Positions 44,854 to 56,950 of a stretch of DNA of 64,000 nt are shown here, piece by piece. Origin of the DNA: Trileptium ribeirensis (Eukaryota; Nematoda; Enoplea; Enoplida; Thoracostomopsidae). The stretch lies in NCBI GenBank assembly GCA_030248225.1, contig JASANE010003231.1:52816-116815 (forward strand), read 5' to 3'. The notes beneath the pieces were generated by a model, which searched no databases, was not told the origin of the DNA, and saw only the letters and a list, made by a program, of their open reading frames with translations. Positions within the stretch are counted from its first letter, which is position 1, and each line of letters begins with the position of its first letter. The position numbers were made by a program, and so were the translations under genes.

Positions 44854-47800
44854 GAGGTTGCACAAGGACAGCTAAAACGCGTTCAATTCAACCGAAAAGA
44901 AATTGTAACTCTTGAGTCCATCTCAGTGCTCACTGAGATTGTTCCAGAAACACTTTCACGCAAATTGACATTGATTTTTTCAAAATTTTTTATAAAACTC
45001 GATCTCGTACGGTGTAAACGTTGTCTGAGCTAAAGTATAAGTCAGTAGAGCTTTATGATAAATCAACCCATCGCAACAATTGAGCTGAGCTAACTCGGTA
45101 AATGTTAGCTCAGGTCTTGTATTCATCCAATTTCGCATTTGCTTCAGTTCAAATTACACATTGCGAATAAAGAACGATTTATTCGCGACCACAATTTGTT
45201 ATGTTAAACCATAATCTAGTCAAGTTAACAGTATATATATATACATCTGGCATAGGTATGCTTATACGTGCGATAGCATAGACACTTACAAAGTTGTATT
45301 TTTGATAAAGCTAGGGTGTAAAAACCCCACTCAGCCTAAATATCTTTTACTTAAGCTGCGTGCCAATAGCGCTGTAGTTTAAACAAACGTTTTACTTTTG
45401 TGTAGCAAAATTATCCATTATCTGCCGGCAAATTTAAAAAATACTCCTGTTATAAATGTTTTGCTTCTGCATAGACGATTAATGAATTTAGCTGAGTGGA
45501 GATGATAATGAAACCAGTGGAGTTCACGCCTTGTTCGACACATGCCGTGTGCCACATCTAACTTATATACGGACTGCAGTTAAATGCCATTATAGTCATG
45601 AAGTAGGTTCACGCAGAAACTAAATCCACTAACAACAAATTCTTAAGTTAATTTCTGCGTTCTAAGTTTTTAAACCATCAAATATACCTATATCAAACTG
45701 CATTTTGTGTAATGACAGCAGAGGGCGGCATTGATCACATTTTCGTTGATCGATGCCGAATCACCGGCCTACACTTGGCTGTTTACGCGCTATTATTTAG
45801 TTTGAAAGCGCCTATTATTTTTAAATTATCCTACACTGAAATGATTTTGTGTGCATAAATTACTAACCCATAACCTATAGTCAATAATTTACCTATAGCT
45901 GTCCGACCACAAGCCCCGGTTGTTGGATTTGTAAGCTGGTGACCAACTAAAGCTGCTGTTAAATAGTGACAATGACAACTGTTCAGCACCACGTGTGTTA
46001 AGAACAAACAGATTTTCCTTTTAATGTGTTGTAGAAACAATAGCGCCAGAAACTGCGATCTCTTCAGAGTGATAGCATAAAAAGGATGAATTGGCATAGT
46101 TTTGCGTCCGTTGATGATAACATTATCGCTTGCCGTTTCATGGGAAAATCATCTCTGACTAGAAGCAGAGGCAGTCTAACTTTGCGACGCTATTCCCCAT
46201 GCCTTTCTCGCACATCTGCTGTTACGCGGCAGGCTTGTCATAAAAATGAATTTTGCATTTTCTTTTCCATCCAATTTCCGCGACAATTTCACTGGAAATT
46301 TCCATTTCCAGTAAAATTTACACTAATTTAAAAAAATTCCATTCATTGCGAGATTCAAATTGCCCCATTGTTATTATTATATCCTCATTGTCAATATTGT
46401 TGAAATATGGTAACTATCAGAATAAGGAGCATGGCTATATTCTGATGCCAGTCCAAGATGTCCGAAATTTTGTAAGGTTACCTCTACCTAATCACAAAAC
46501 GAAGTATATACTCAGAATCTGTGGGAAATTTCCTATCAGATGATGTAAAAATATGCCGTCAGGCATAGCAATACCTGGACGCCTAAAAGTCTTTGTAGCG
46601 AACCCAAAAAAAAATAATTTTACGCAATGCCAATATTAGGATCGAACTACTAAATCTCTATGTCGAATAACTTGGTGTTCTGATAGTTAAGTACAACTGG
46701 GTATCACAATAAAACATTCCAAACATCTAAATTGCACTAGGACAAGAAATCTTTAACGAATAAGACAAAAGCTGCCAATATTAGGATAGTGTTAATATTT
46801 AGCACAATTTCCGACTTTGTTTTCGAACAACATTTCATAAGCGCTACCTTATTTATTTTCACAGATTCTAAGTATATAACATTAGAACTGTGTTTAAACA
46901 AAACGTTCTACGTAGATAGACAGAATGCTTACAATAAATAAATAGTTAATATATAGTATGTTTCGTGATTTCTAAGAATATGCAACTTTGTTTTGATAAT
47001 CAAGAAAGTGGAATTGGCTCAATTTTTGAAAACAGTGCAATTTTTATATAAAAGAAGAAATACAGCACAATTTCAACAGTATGATTATCTCAATACTTAT
47101 CTTAAAGTTGGTGGATTTCTCTTCAATAATTCTTATAAGTTTTATATGATACTAAAGATCTTGTCGATATAGCGCCAATTGTGGAAGCTAATTTTATGCT
47201 GATTTTATTGCTGCCTTATTTTATGCTTACCGGAGCAGACAAAGAGATTTCTCACAAGCGAACCGGAAAATAACAGTTACATAAAACCCTGATCAAAAAT
47301 TGAGGTTTGACACATATTTTGCGCTTGCTCTGTTGTAAGGAATTATTGCCCCACAATAAATTGCATACATTATATATAAAGGATTTGTGTGACGCTGGTT
47401 GAATTTATTCCTGGATACGTCTGCTATTATATTGCGGCTTGCAGATCAAGGAAATCGTAAAGGCTAGCACACACAGTATTTGAACCACAGTTTGTAGAAG
47501 TAAGATCACCAGTCATCACTGCTAAACTAGATAATAGCATATAAATTTAACAGTGTCCTACATGGGTTGTCAGTTGTTCTGTGACCAAACGTTCAAGTAT
47601 ATACTGGTAACGTTTTATAGGGAAAAATATGCACAGTGGTTTGTAATGCTCGCAAAGGAAAAGTTAAATTTAACAGTACCTAGTAGTGGATTTAAACCTT
47701 TTATTTGGAAGAAGTAATTCGCTTGGACAATCTGGGTATGGCAGCAGTTATTGTTAGAGGATGGATACAAATCACACACGTAACAGCAACCCGCTGTAAC

Positions 47801-48269
47801 GGTTAATGTTCAATATTACTCAAGCGACCAGTCTGACAAATATCTGCAGCAATGTGACATTAAACGTTCTGTGTCATCGATATTTCTGTAATATTTATCG
47901 AAGATGTCATGTAATTAAGAGCTCTTCTGGCTTTCCCGTTTGCAACCAAAATTAGTTAGTGAACGATCAACATATCACATATCTGATATGCAAAGACTTG
48001 TGTAGTAATTAGTGTCTGTATAATTTCATTAGCTGTGTAAACGTTCGGTTTGGGAGCCGCCTCCAAATATACATTGTTCAAATATAAATATGGCACGTTT
48101 GAGTATAAACGCGTCAACTGTGCATAACATATACAAAAATATGTAATATTAACTTCTAGTTTTTTCATTTTCGCTGAGAAAAGCGACATTTGTAATGCAT
48201 CGTTCACGTTTATTTGTGTGCAGCAACAGCACACCATAGCCAGTATGGTCACAACAGTTGCACGCACCT
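44854..48269. other. No gene seen; AT-rich, with one hAT fragment
   Basis: 46225-46310, read on the minus strand, resembles the right end of the hAT element (compare 10822-10890: GGAATTTGGATGGAAATGG, AAAATTCATTTTCATG). The rest has no recognised coding region, array or inverted repeat. Confidence 0.4.
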
Positions 48270-48555
48270 GGACTCGAGTGCAATGGAAATATCAGATGCA
48301 CCCCTCGTGCAATAGTTATAACGTCAGGTCCCATGAGCGCAAAAACAAAATCATTGCACGTGCCTGTGCACTTGAAATGCCCATTGCAATCACGCCGTGC
48401 ATTTGACGATGCTATTGCATTCGCGTGGGCAATGGTTATTATTATCACTGGGATAAGGAGTTTTGCATTTACGCGCTATAGTGCAATGGTCTGCACCACT
48501 GCAAATGTTAGTGCAATGGTTTTCACAAATGCACTCTTTCGTGCATTGGTCTGTG
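48270..48555. other. Cluster of TGCAAT/ATTGCA words
   Basis: About fourteen occurrences of GTGCAATGG, CATTGCAC, TGCATTTG, TGCAAATG and close variants on both strands in 290 bp, irregularly spaced. It may be a decayed repeat or a cluster of protein-binding sites. Overlapping open frames on both strands (48149-48560) are not thought to be genes. Confidence 0.4.
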
Positions 48556-49938
48556 TATAAGCGCAAGCAGCGGAATTTGTTGACGTATATGCGTGCAAAA
48601 CCTATCGAGAATTTGTTTATAACATTGCTTGCTGCTCAAATGGAACTTGTTCGCTGCGCAGGATTTAGAGACCTAAGTTCAAGATACGCTAATCTTCAAT
48701 GTATCAGCTTCAATTATCATCATAGCTGCTTAAATTCCTTTTTTAATTATGTTCTGTGTAAGTTTTATTACAGCTAGTCCAGGAACCAGTCCGCCTAACG
48801 CCGCGTTATCCAGTTTACTCTGTTCGATGTAACATCAGCAACAATCCACCTTAGGGTCGTTTATAACGTTTCAGTCCCATTTGGAACCTCTGATACCAAA
48901 TAGTTCTCGAATAATTACTTGAATAAAAACAACTCACTTCCTGCATCAATGTTTACATCAACCTCGCTTTAATTCTTTCATTTGGTTGAGTATTTCAGTT
49001 GCTCGAGGATCGGCGAACCCTCGAGAAGGGACGTATGTGATCCTTAGTGAGGGAATTATTTCCTCTGCCCCTATGAGCCCAGTATATGTTCAAAACTTGT
49101 AGATGTCCACAGAGCATAGTTCCTAAAACTGCAACTGCCCGATGACGCCGTAAAGTAAATAATGGCTGTAATTCGACTTGTACGCCTTGGTCAGAAAAAT
49201 CAGTCAAAACCTAGATATATAAATACCAGCTGTGTAACATAATATTTATAATATTTCGTATAATTGGTACAAACTGTTGGAGACTACAACAGAACGTAAA
49301 CTGTCTTCATAACAAACATTTTCTGCCATTCACATACATCGTAATGTAACTGTTGTATCCTTTACTGTTGTCCATTACAAATCGTAGAAGGCATCGTACA
49401 TATATGCCTGGTCGTTTCTTTTTATGTTCAGTTTGTTTAGATGTGCTACTAGCTGTTTTATAAAACAAATAACCTTTGCGACTGCACACCGATTATTTCT
49501 GTTGACAACCAACAACATTGAAGTGTTGCAAAATAGAAGTTGATGACCTTTTGATCAGGAGATACATAAACTTTGCGCCCGCACTTTTGATAACATTCTG
49601 CGCCTCTGCAGAAATAAAATCGATAATGACTCAGTAGATTTATAACGCTAATGGAATATTTTAAAATGTTTCATATCAAAAACATTTGTGTTGCGGATTC
49701 TATGAAACACCGACTGCATATTCTATGTCTTCCTAAAATGCTTGCTACATACTGAAAAACGAATTATTCAGAATTTTTGTTTCTGAAATACTGATTTATG
49801 TCTGGTTAACAAATTGAAATCAGCAATTATCGGTGCGATAACTGAACATAATATTCAGCGAATAGTTAAAAAAATCATATAGGAAAGTTATACATATATA
49901 TCGCCTAAACGTAAATTGGATGATAATATTTAGCTTAC

Positions 49939-50021
49939 AGCTTTCCAAACGCAGCTCGAATTCTTGAACATCGAATGGAAATAAATATAGATTCATTGAG
50001 CACGCTACCGTGACCGCTCGC
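49939..50021 (-). CDS. Cys-loop receptor exon B (contains the Cys-loop)
   Basis: On the minus strand the acceptor is TGCTGCTATTTCAG and the donor GTAAGC. The first G completes the codon left by exon A (AG+G), and 27 codons follow: R-A-V-T-V-A-C, then SMNLYLFPFDVQEFELRLES, ending in phase 1. The C-x-M-x-L-x-x-F-P-F-D-x-Q core is the signature loop of pentameric ligand-gated ion channels (GABA-A, glycine, nicotinic and relatives), which sits at the interface between the extracellular domain and the pore. The family's second cysteine, 14 residues after the first, is here phenylalanine, so the disulphide cannot form. It could be a divergent or decaying receptor. Confidence 0.8.
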
Positions 50022-50276
50022 CTGAAATAGCAGCATGTCAAGTCTTATGGTTCGAGAAATAATAAGCACTAATATAGTTTACCAAGACCAATACATAATT
50101 CGGTCAAGCTTTTCTACAGTTTCGTTGTGAAATTTAAGTTCTGTCGCTTTATTGTGTCAAGGTGTTTGCTAAAATAGCGGTAAGTTTGAATGGCGTATAA
50201 TAAGGAAACATCCTGCAGGAATGATGTATCTCGATCTGCTTTCTATTTTGGCTAAAACGTTATCTGCTTCTGTTAG

Positions 50277-50462
50277 GTCTATTTCCTGACATTTCTAACG
50301 CTCTGCATACATACAGACCCAAATAAGGCGACAGTCGTTAGTCTTCGCTTTACAATACTGAAACAGTGGTGCAGCAGCCAAAGCAATACTTGTGAAAATG
50401 ATGCAGCAACCGGGACCGTTCCTGTCAACAATGTGTATAAAGCACAAACCGAAGCCGTTTAA
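50277..50462 (+). other. Possible + strand terminal exon in the receptor intron (unrecognised)
   Basis: After acceptor CTGCTTCTGTTAG an open frame of 61 codons begins V-Y-F-L-T-F-L-T-L-C and ends K-A-Q-T-E-A-V with TAA (50460-50462). AATAAA occurs at 50644. One hydrophobic start and a polar tail would suit the end of a membrane protein. The minus strand is also largely open here, so strand is uncertain. No family was recognised, and it may be chance. Confidence 0.3.
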
Positions 50463-51500
50463 GCGAAGAATCCGGAAATAAGTAATTCAGGAACGATGGC
50501 GGTGTTCAAGTTATGGATGCAAATGATGTGCTACCGGAACGTCATCTATGTTTCCTCCAGGAAAATGTTTAAAAATTTAGAACACCTTTACTTCGACTTG
50601 CAATGATATTTATCCACAGTGGTGCGGGCAAATCGACATTTTCAATAAATATAACTTTCAAGCTTTAGACCGCAATAAATATATGATTCCGCATGAGTAT
50701 TGTTGATCCAAGAATATGTGATATCGGACAGTATAGTTATGTATCATCAGTATCAACAATAGTTAAGGGAATAATATACGTGAATGCAATGTCTAAGAGA
50801 CTGAATATTCCAGATTGTTTAACAGGATACAATGGTATACAATAATTATACTGAATAACCAGCTACTGATCGTTGCGCATCTCACACAGTGATGCAGTAT
50901 CATCTTTGCAATGCATAACATAATAAGTCTTTAAAACAGTGTCACACGCCTGATGACTTTCACAAACCCTCTCGGTCTCAACCTTAAGTATCACAGGACA
51001 AACGGTTTCCTACGAAACGGGATTAAATTCCAAGTTTCATAATAGCTATGCAATGTTTAAAATACTAAATGTTGAATACACCGTAACAACCAGGAAACTT
51101 TTACTTTACATAGGTTTGGTATAATAGACGACGAGTCCAATCTGTGATGATAATGGTTGTTCTTTCGTCAAAATCTCGAACTGAATCATGTAAATACTCG
51201 CATTCACGTTCATTTTATCGGTATTCGCAATTTAGCGAACTCGAACAGTGACTCTGTGTGTTTGAATACAATTTTACGTAAGCGCATATTCTTACATTTC
51301 GCACGTTTGGCAAACTGCATCAAATATGCTGAACCAGGCAGAACTGTACGCAGTCCATGAGTGCATAATACGATGCGATCAAAAGCGTATTTACAAACTC
51401 CTGCAATTCTATTCGTAAAATAGTGAGTAACGGCAGCGTCTACGTGTTGTGCATCGTAAATTGTAACCGTGTACGCAAGGAAAACCGCAACATTTGTGCA

Positions 51501-51882
51501 GTCATGTGGGTACGTTGTATTTAATGTGTTACGATATGCGAGAAAGGGTACAGTGACACGTGTCCTTGCTTACAATTGACAACAATATATATAATCTTGG
51601 TATTTGAGTTCTTGGACTTGGTGGTCGAAATAAATTTTTGTAGTAAAAATTGCTTTAAACTAATAGAACAAAACCGTCAATTTTAATTTGATCTGTCATC
51701 TGGGTACGTTGTATTTAATGTGTTACGATATGCGAGAAAGGGTACAGTGACACGTGTCCTTGCTTACAATTGACAACAATATATATAATCTTGGTATTTG
51801 AGTTCTTGGACTTGGTGGTCGAAATAAATTTTTGTAGTAAAAATTGCTTTAAACTAATAGAACAAAACCGTCAATTTTAATT
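51501..51882. repeat. Near-identical tandem duplication, 194-bp spacing
   Basis: 51501-51688 recurs at 51695-51882 with one visible difference (position 51506 versus 51700). The two 188-bp copies are separated by 6 bp. The second copy ends within 4 bp of the donor of Cys-loop receptor exon A, so the duplicated DNA is the start of that intron (minus strand). Confidence 0.95.
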
Positions 51883-51885
51883 AAC

Positions 51886-52096
51886 CTTTCGCTTAGAATT
51901 ACCGTCCCATCGCTACTTATTCGAACAAATACGTTGTTTTCTTTATTGTCTGTAGATGATCGGCGTTCAAAAACGAAGTACGTATCAGGCTGCCATATCG
52001 CATTTACTATCTCCTTGCGAAATGACAAATACGATATTGAGTTATTTTTCCGTCGAATTGAAGTCTTTCATCGACCCACGTTTGCCCCAGGACCAT
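51886..52096 (-). CDS. Cys-loop receptor exon A (ligand-binding domain), frameshifted
   Basis: On the minus strand, after an acceptor-like CACTTGAG, the sequence encodes G-Q-T-W-V-D-E-R-L-Q-F-D-G, the W-x-D-x-R-L signature of the ligand-binding domain. After a one-base frame change it gives S-I-S-Y-L-S-F, IVNAIWQPDTYFVFERRSS and VRISSDGTVILSE, matching the family's I-W-x-P-D-T-[FY]-F and R-I-x-x-x-G-T-V-L stretches. It ends in phase 2 before GTTAAT. The frame change falls in a run of five A (five T near 52046 on the plus strand), where one missing base would account for it: a sequencing error or a genuine inactivating change. Exons for the transmembrane domain and N-terminus were not found. 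Subtype cannot be assigned by eye. Confidence 0.85.
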
Positions 52097-52551
52097 CTCA
52101 AGTGTAAACTCTTAAAAGACAATTTTACACCACAACAAAAGAATATAACTTAAACACAATTAGAAGAGATCTTGTATATACAAGATATGCTACCCGAACA
52201 AGGATTATTGATCATTGTAAAGAATACAACATTGTTGCTGTATAACAATCAACATATTTGCAGTATAAATACTTCTGCATTTCCGCTAGTGTTATATCAA
52301 TTCTTATGCCACTACGACTAGCCACAATGGATTATTTGCATCATTTTCAATAAAATACGTATACGCATGCACAGTTCGAAAGTTGCAACGAGCCTAAACG
52401 AGCTATCATGCATATTACCGACCTGTGGTTTCAAAATTTAAAATAGCCTAACTAGGCCATTCATTTGTCAAAGAGAGTTGACGTCGACTATGCATTTGTC
52501 ACGACCAATTCAGCTACGACATTGTAGTGAATGAATTTGTATCTTGTCATG

Positions 52552-52724
52552 GAGGGGCGTCGCAAGCACTTCAACGTTGAAGGAGGGAGCAAAAAGGTGA
52601 TGGGGTGGGTGCGGTCGTTCACACTTGTTTTGCTCTAACGCCATCAGTTAATTTTATTCATATTTGTCACCAAAAAGTAAATGCGGGCCGCCACCGTCTG
52701 CCATCCCCCTAGGCGACGTGGATG
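52552..52724. mobile_element. Small hAT-like MITE with 8-bp target duplication
   Basis: Flanked by TTGTCATG on both sides (52544-52551 and 52725-52732). The left end GAGGGGCGTCGCAAG and the right end (inverse) CATCCACGTCGCCTAG are imperfect inverse copies. A related copy is at 61596-61763, sharing CGTCGCAAG, GATGGGG or GGGACC and TAACGCCATCA or TAACCCCATCA words. 173 bp, non-coding. Confidence 0.75.
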
Positions 52725-52987
52725 TTGTCATGACAAGATACGACTTGCATTTTAGTCGCGAATCGCACAAGACAGCTCCAAATTCTGAAGATAAAGTGTT
52801 ATGCTAGTCCACAAGACTGCTGAACGACATTTGTTCTTCAACAGTTCAGATGAACACTTCATTGGAAAATTTTCAAATTGATCTATGCAAGCAATATATA
52901 GTATCTAATAACTCGTCAACTGTTCCGTTATTGATGTGGATTCCACATCGGTTATTACAAAATAGGATGGTTGGTGGGATAATTTTA

Positions 52988-53500
52988 TGCAACGTTGACG
53001 TTACAAATTGCCCGTAAAGTGCAAGTTTTGTCCAGACACAGTGTGCGTAACACCGCCAACGATATGGTGTATAGTATACCATCAATTTATTTTAAATAAA
53101 TTTATATGGTGTCCATGGCACTATCATAGGATTTTTCATATGGTATACTAGATACAGCCAAATTCCATCTGGTTACAGCAGTATTCAGGAAAGATTATTT
53201 TTCACGATATAGCAATATATTGCAAGATATATTCTAGGAACCCTCAAGCAATACTATTATTATCGATAGGGTGTGCGGGATACCATGAATATGTTTATAT
53301 AATTTGAATTTTGTTTATAAAACTATTTAAATTATAAGGTATCGACGATACCATAGTATAGAGCACATGATATCTGTGACATTGTCGTTAATGTTGAATA
53401 GTATATATGTCCTTTTGACTGTCGTACGCCATGGAATGGTCGTGATTATACAGTGAGAGGAACTACAAAAAGGGGTGCAATTTATAACGTAAACCCCGCA
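52988..53500. mobile_element. Harbinger-type MITE, copy 2, TTA target duplication
   Basis: Ends TGCAACGTTGACGTTACAAA and (inverse) TGCGGGGTTTACGTTATAAA, flanked by TTA at 52985-52987 and 53501-53503. It shares the TIR and the GCAAGTTTTGTCC word with 34990-35420 and also carries internal ATGGTGT/ACACCAT and GTATACCAT-type palindromes. 513 bp, more diverged between its two ends than copy 1, hence probably older. Confidence 0.85.
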
Positions 53501-53587
53501 TTAAGGTTAGTCGCTCATTATATACATAAGAAGGAGATTATGAAAGTTTACCTATTCAGTGGGATTCATCCACGCTGTAGAAACTGC

Positions 53588-53740
53588 TGACTCAATTTAG
53601 GCTCAGTTGAGTCGGGTCCAGCCTGACTCACTACTGTTGAGTCACCTTTTGGTTTCAATCAATTGCAATAACTTTATACCTCAGCGAGTGGTTCAATGTT
53701 CGACTCAGTACCGAGTCAACATTGATCCAAGCTGAGTCAA
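53588..53740. promoter_or_regulatory. Cluster of AP-1-like TGAGTCA/TGACTCA sites
   Basis: Exact TGASTCA heptamers at 53588, 53624, 53638 and 53733, plus near-matches (TTGAGTCG, CGACTCAG, CGAGTCAA) within ~150 bp. TGASTCA is the established binding site of Fos/Jun-type bZIP factors. It could be an enhancer or the degenerate end of an unrecognised repeat; no nearby promoter is identified. Confidence 0.35.
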
Positions 53741-55384
53741 ATTTGACCCATTTACCGAGTTAATTTGGTCAAATTTGTAGCCGTGCTCTTCTGGTGTACA
53801 TACTTGTTCCGACGGCATGTAATACATGCAATAGTGTAGCTTGAGTCGACAAAAACCTGTATTTGGTTCAGCTAGGACCAGTTCAGAGTGTTCAGACACA
53901 GGGCATAATATTTCGTAATCATATTCTAATATGTAAAACAATGTAACTATTGGTTATATGTTATTTGTTTAAATGAACGTTGGTGTTCGTGACGAACCGG
54001 TCCTGTTACATGGCGTGCAACATCAATGGTATATAAGATAAATTTACCATTTTCATGACCGAGATTTCGCTTATGCCTTCTAAGTACATCGAAACTGCAA
54101 CGATCACAGGGTCACCTGAAACCGACAAAATAGAGTTTAACCGTGTACATTATTAATAGTGCCAACAAAGTATATATATGGCATACAATCGTTGTTTTGC
54201 TGTTTGATTTCACCCGTATTTTGTTATGGCACCAATCCAGTATATTATTACATTCATCCGAAAAGAAGATAAATATTGTGCCAATCGATATTCTGCCGCA
54301 TAATCTCCATTTGATAAGGCAACTGTTTGTGATTATAATAAGAAACGTTATTGAAATTTTAACAAACCTAGAGACGTCTAACTGAGAAGCAACGCGTCTC
54401 CATAAACAAATTGCAACTCATTCATCATATAAAAATTGTGATTAATTTTTAGAAGCATATCGGTTCTTAACCCTTTTTATTTGACCACTAAACAAAACTA
54501 ACGCACATCGAGGTCGATTAGAATAAAAATACTGCTGTAGGTTATGCAGGAAAAAATGGTAGTAAAAGACATTAAACGCGTGTTTTGTTCTAAAAGGTAT
54601 GCCACGCGAAGTAAAGTACAATATCTTCACAGATTTCATGATAACGCAATATCGAAAGGGCTTGATTTATTTTGATACTCGGCCCTAAAATAGTTTTGCT
54701 AGAAACCACAACCTTAAACTATTTTTTGTGCCTCAGGGTAATGCCCGAAATAGCTATTAGCTTAAAGTTCATTCATATACCAGTTTTATCAAAAATTTGC
54801 AACATTTTTCATTTCTATTTGTTGTACCAATTCAGATGCTACAAATCCATTATACTGCTCAGATTCTGAAACTCTAAACTTATAAATTATTAATTTTTAA
54901 AGGTAGGTATGCAAGCACAAAACTTTTAACTATAATTGAGAAATTTACTGTCATTTTAAGTTTTTCGGTTTTACAATATTAATAACCTATTAGGATCCGA
55001 AGCCGAGATGATATTTAACAGGTAATTCTGTTACACGAAATTTGCGATGTTTTATGATTTGAAAAAGTTTGTACAATAAACAGTTTAAATACAACCATTT
55101 TGCTTAAACCCTTAAAAATACTCAATTAGCAACAGGCTTAGGTAATACATGTTTTTAATTTGCTAAAAAATATCAACTATTGACGGCCCAAGTACCCCGA
55201 GACGTAATATCGAAATAGTACTTTCGATTAATTTCAGTAAAAGAAGAATTAGACAGCATTTATTTATCAAAATTCATATGCACTTTTTACAGAAGTCCAT
55301 TGGAATTACAAAAACCGATATCTATAAGCAAAATATACTTTGAGCCAATGAAAAATTGCTTTCTGGGTGAATAATTATGTTATA
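53741..55384. other. No gene seen
   Basis: AT-rich; open frames at 53705-53941 (minus), 54143-54385 and 54442-54639 (minus) show no domain. Confidence 0.4.
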
Positions 55385-55816
55385 TCACCCAGGAATGAAC
55401 ATATGAAGCCAATTAAACTGACTAATATTTTCCGTTTTACGTTTCAGTTCAGCGTGTGAGCGTTTAAAATGAATTGGACAAAAATTATTCTTGGATGTTC
55501 TTGTATAGCGACCAAACATATAGAAGTTATTAGGGCTCTCATATATTCTCTCACAACCATTCCATTTAAAAAAATCATGTCTTGACAACAGTGTACTACA
55601 CACCAGCTTACATGATGTCGCTTGTTTACTGCCACAGTTAAAAAACTTCCGTTTCATCCGTAAAGAGTATGAACCTTGAGCGCAGTTTATACTTGGCAAA
55701 CCGCAAATACTATGTCCACCAAGAGTAATTTGACGCCAAAGATACCATGAGATTACATAACATCGTATGTCCTGACACGCGTCTCGATTTGGACGCATCT
55801 GGAGGACCTTGACCAC
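55385..55816 (-). other. Cysteine-rich open frame of 143 codons (hypothetical)
   Basis: The longest uninterrupted frame here outside known elements: 143 codons with nine cysteines and many Lys, Arg, Ser and Asn residues, no signal peptide and no recognised domain. An acceptor-like TCCTCCAG precedes the ATG at about 55798. At this AT content about one frame of this size is expected by chance in 64 kb. It could be an exon of an extracellular protein, possibly upstream sequence of the minus-strand receptor, but there is no direct support. Confidence 0.3.
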
Positions 55817-56950
55817 AATGTAAAATTATAAAAATCTTGAAAGCAATTGCATACATGCAATAACATCACACTCCATACATCCATGTTTACACTGGCAAAA
55901 ACACACTACAGTATTCTTTGCGACTACGTCATGAAATTTAGTATTTGTATTTTTAAACGTCAGCCTATTTTCTAGGTGAACTTCTTTATTTGTACAGATT
56001 AATTTTAAACTTTTAAAAGGTGAGGAATTTTTTTACTTTCTTTCAGCTCAGAACAATTATTGTCTTTTCCCAGAAATACCACTTTTGAACACCTTAATGG
56101 AGTAACTCCCTCTCCTAGATAGATTGATAAACGCAGATTTAATCAGCACCTGCGGAGGGTGAGGACCGGGACTCCCGACTTCGGAATAGGCTTAGTATAA
56201 GCCTTGTATAAGGATCTTATCTTAGGCTATGGAGCAGGCTCGCTTAGTATATCGGTACCATATATTATTCCATTGTAGACATGCTATGTAAATGAATGCC
56301 GAATCATGTGTCTTTGATTCTTTGTACTGACATCGCTAGAATATTTAGAAACTACTTACCCGCAAATAAGCACCTAAATTGCTGCTGTTTTTGAAACCAT
56401 TATGTTGTTAGTTTTGTTACTCTATTTTGTTTAGTAGATTCAATCGATATTATTCAGACGTGAAATATCGCATTTAGTAAATACTTATTGGGATTAAATA
56501 AAACATGTAGTCGATCAGGAGATATACAGCGGTACTGTTAAATCAGGCAGATCGAAAGCGAAGCATCTGCCAGTATCAAGTCGCTAAACTTAAACTGATC
56601 ACAAATGAAAGCATCTGCTACACTTGATATAAAATATTGTATCCGCCGCGTTGTGAACCCGGAGTAAAAACTGCGAACATATCAAATAATGCCAATTCTT
56701 GTGATTCCAATTATAGCAAATATAGGAGTTTGTTTTCAGAAGACAACTGTACTGTGTGCAAATGAGTGAGGCACAACATGATAGTTCACCAAACTTACAA
56801 TAGAACCTGTAACTAATCTGAAGTTGAAATCTTCCCCAAACCAAACTTTTCAATGTCAAACTTCTTAAAATTTTAGACCAATTGAATGTCATTGGTGACT
56901 TTGTATGATTTTCTCGGTAGAATTAATAGTTTCCGTTAGGGTGTGTAAAC

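Noticed and set aside
46086..46331. 81-codon plus-strand frame
   Set aside because: Its second half is reverse-oriented hAT terminal sequence; no domain seen in the first half.
48149..48560. Overlapping open frames on both strands up to 100 codons
   Set aside because: They overlap the TGCAAT-rich cluster, have no domain, and conflict with one another.
48995..49210. Minus-strand frame as the next Cys-loop receptor exon
   Set aside because: It contains a G-V-Q-V-E-L-Q-P-L-F-T-L stretch that loosely fits the region after the Cys-loop, but the splice phase does not fit exon B unless a weak internal acceptor is used, and no transmembrane segment follows.
52873..53085. 70-codon minus-strand frame
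   Set aside because: It crosses the left end of a Harbinger MITE and is not conserved in the other MITE copy.
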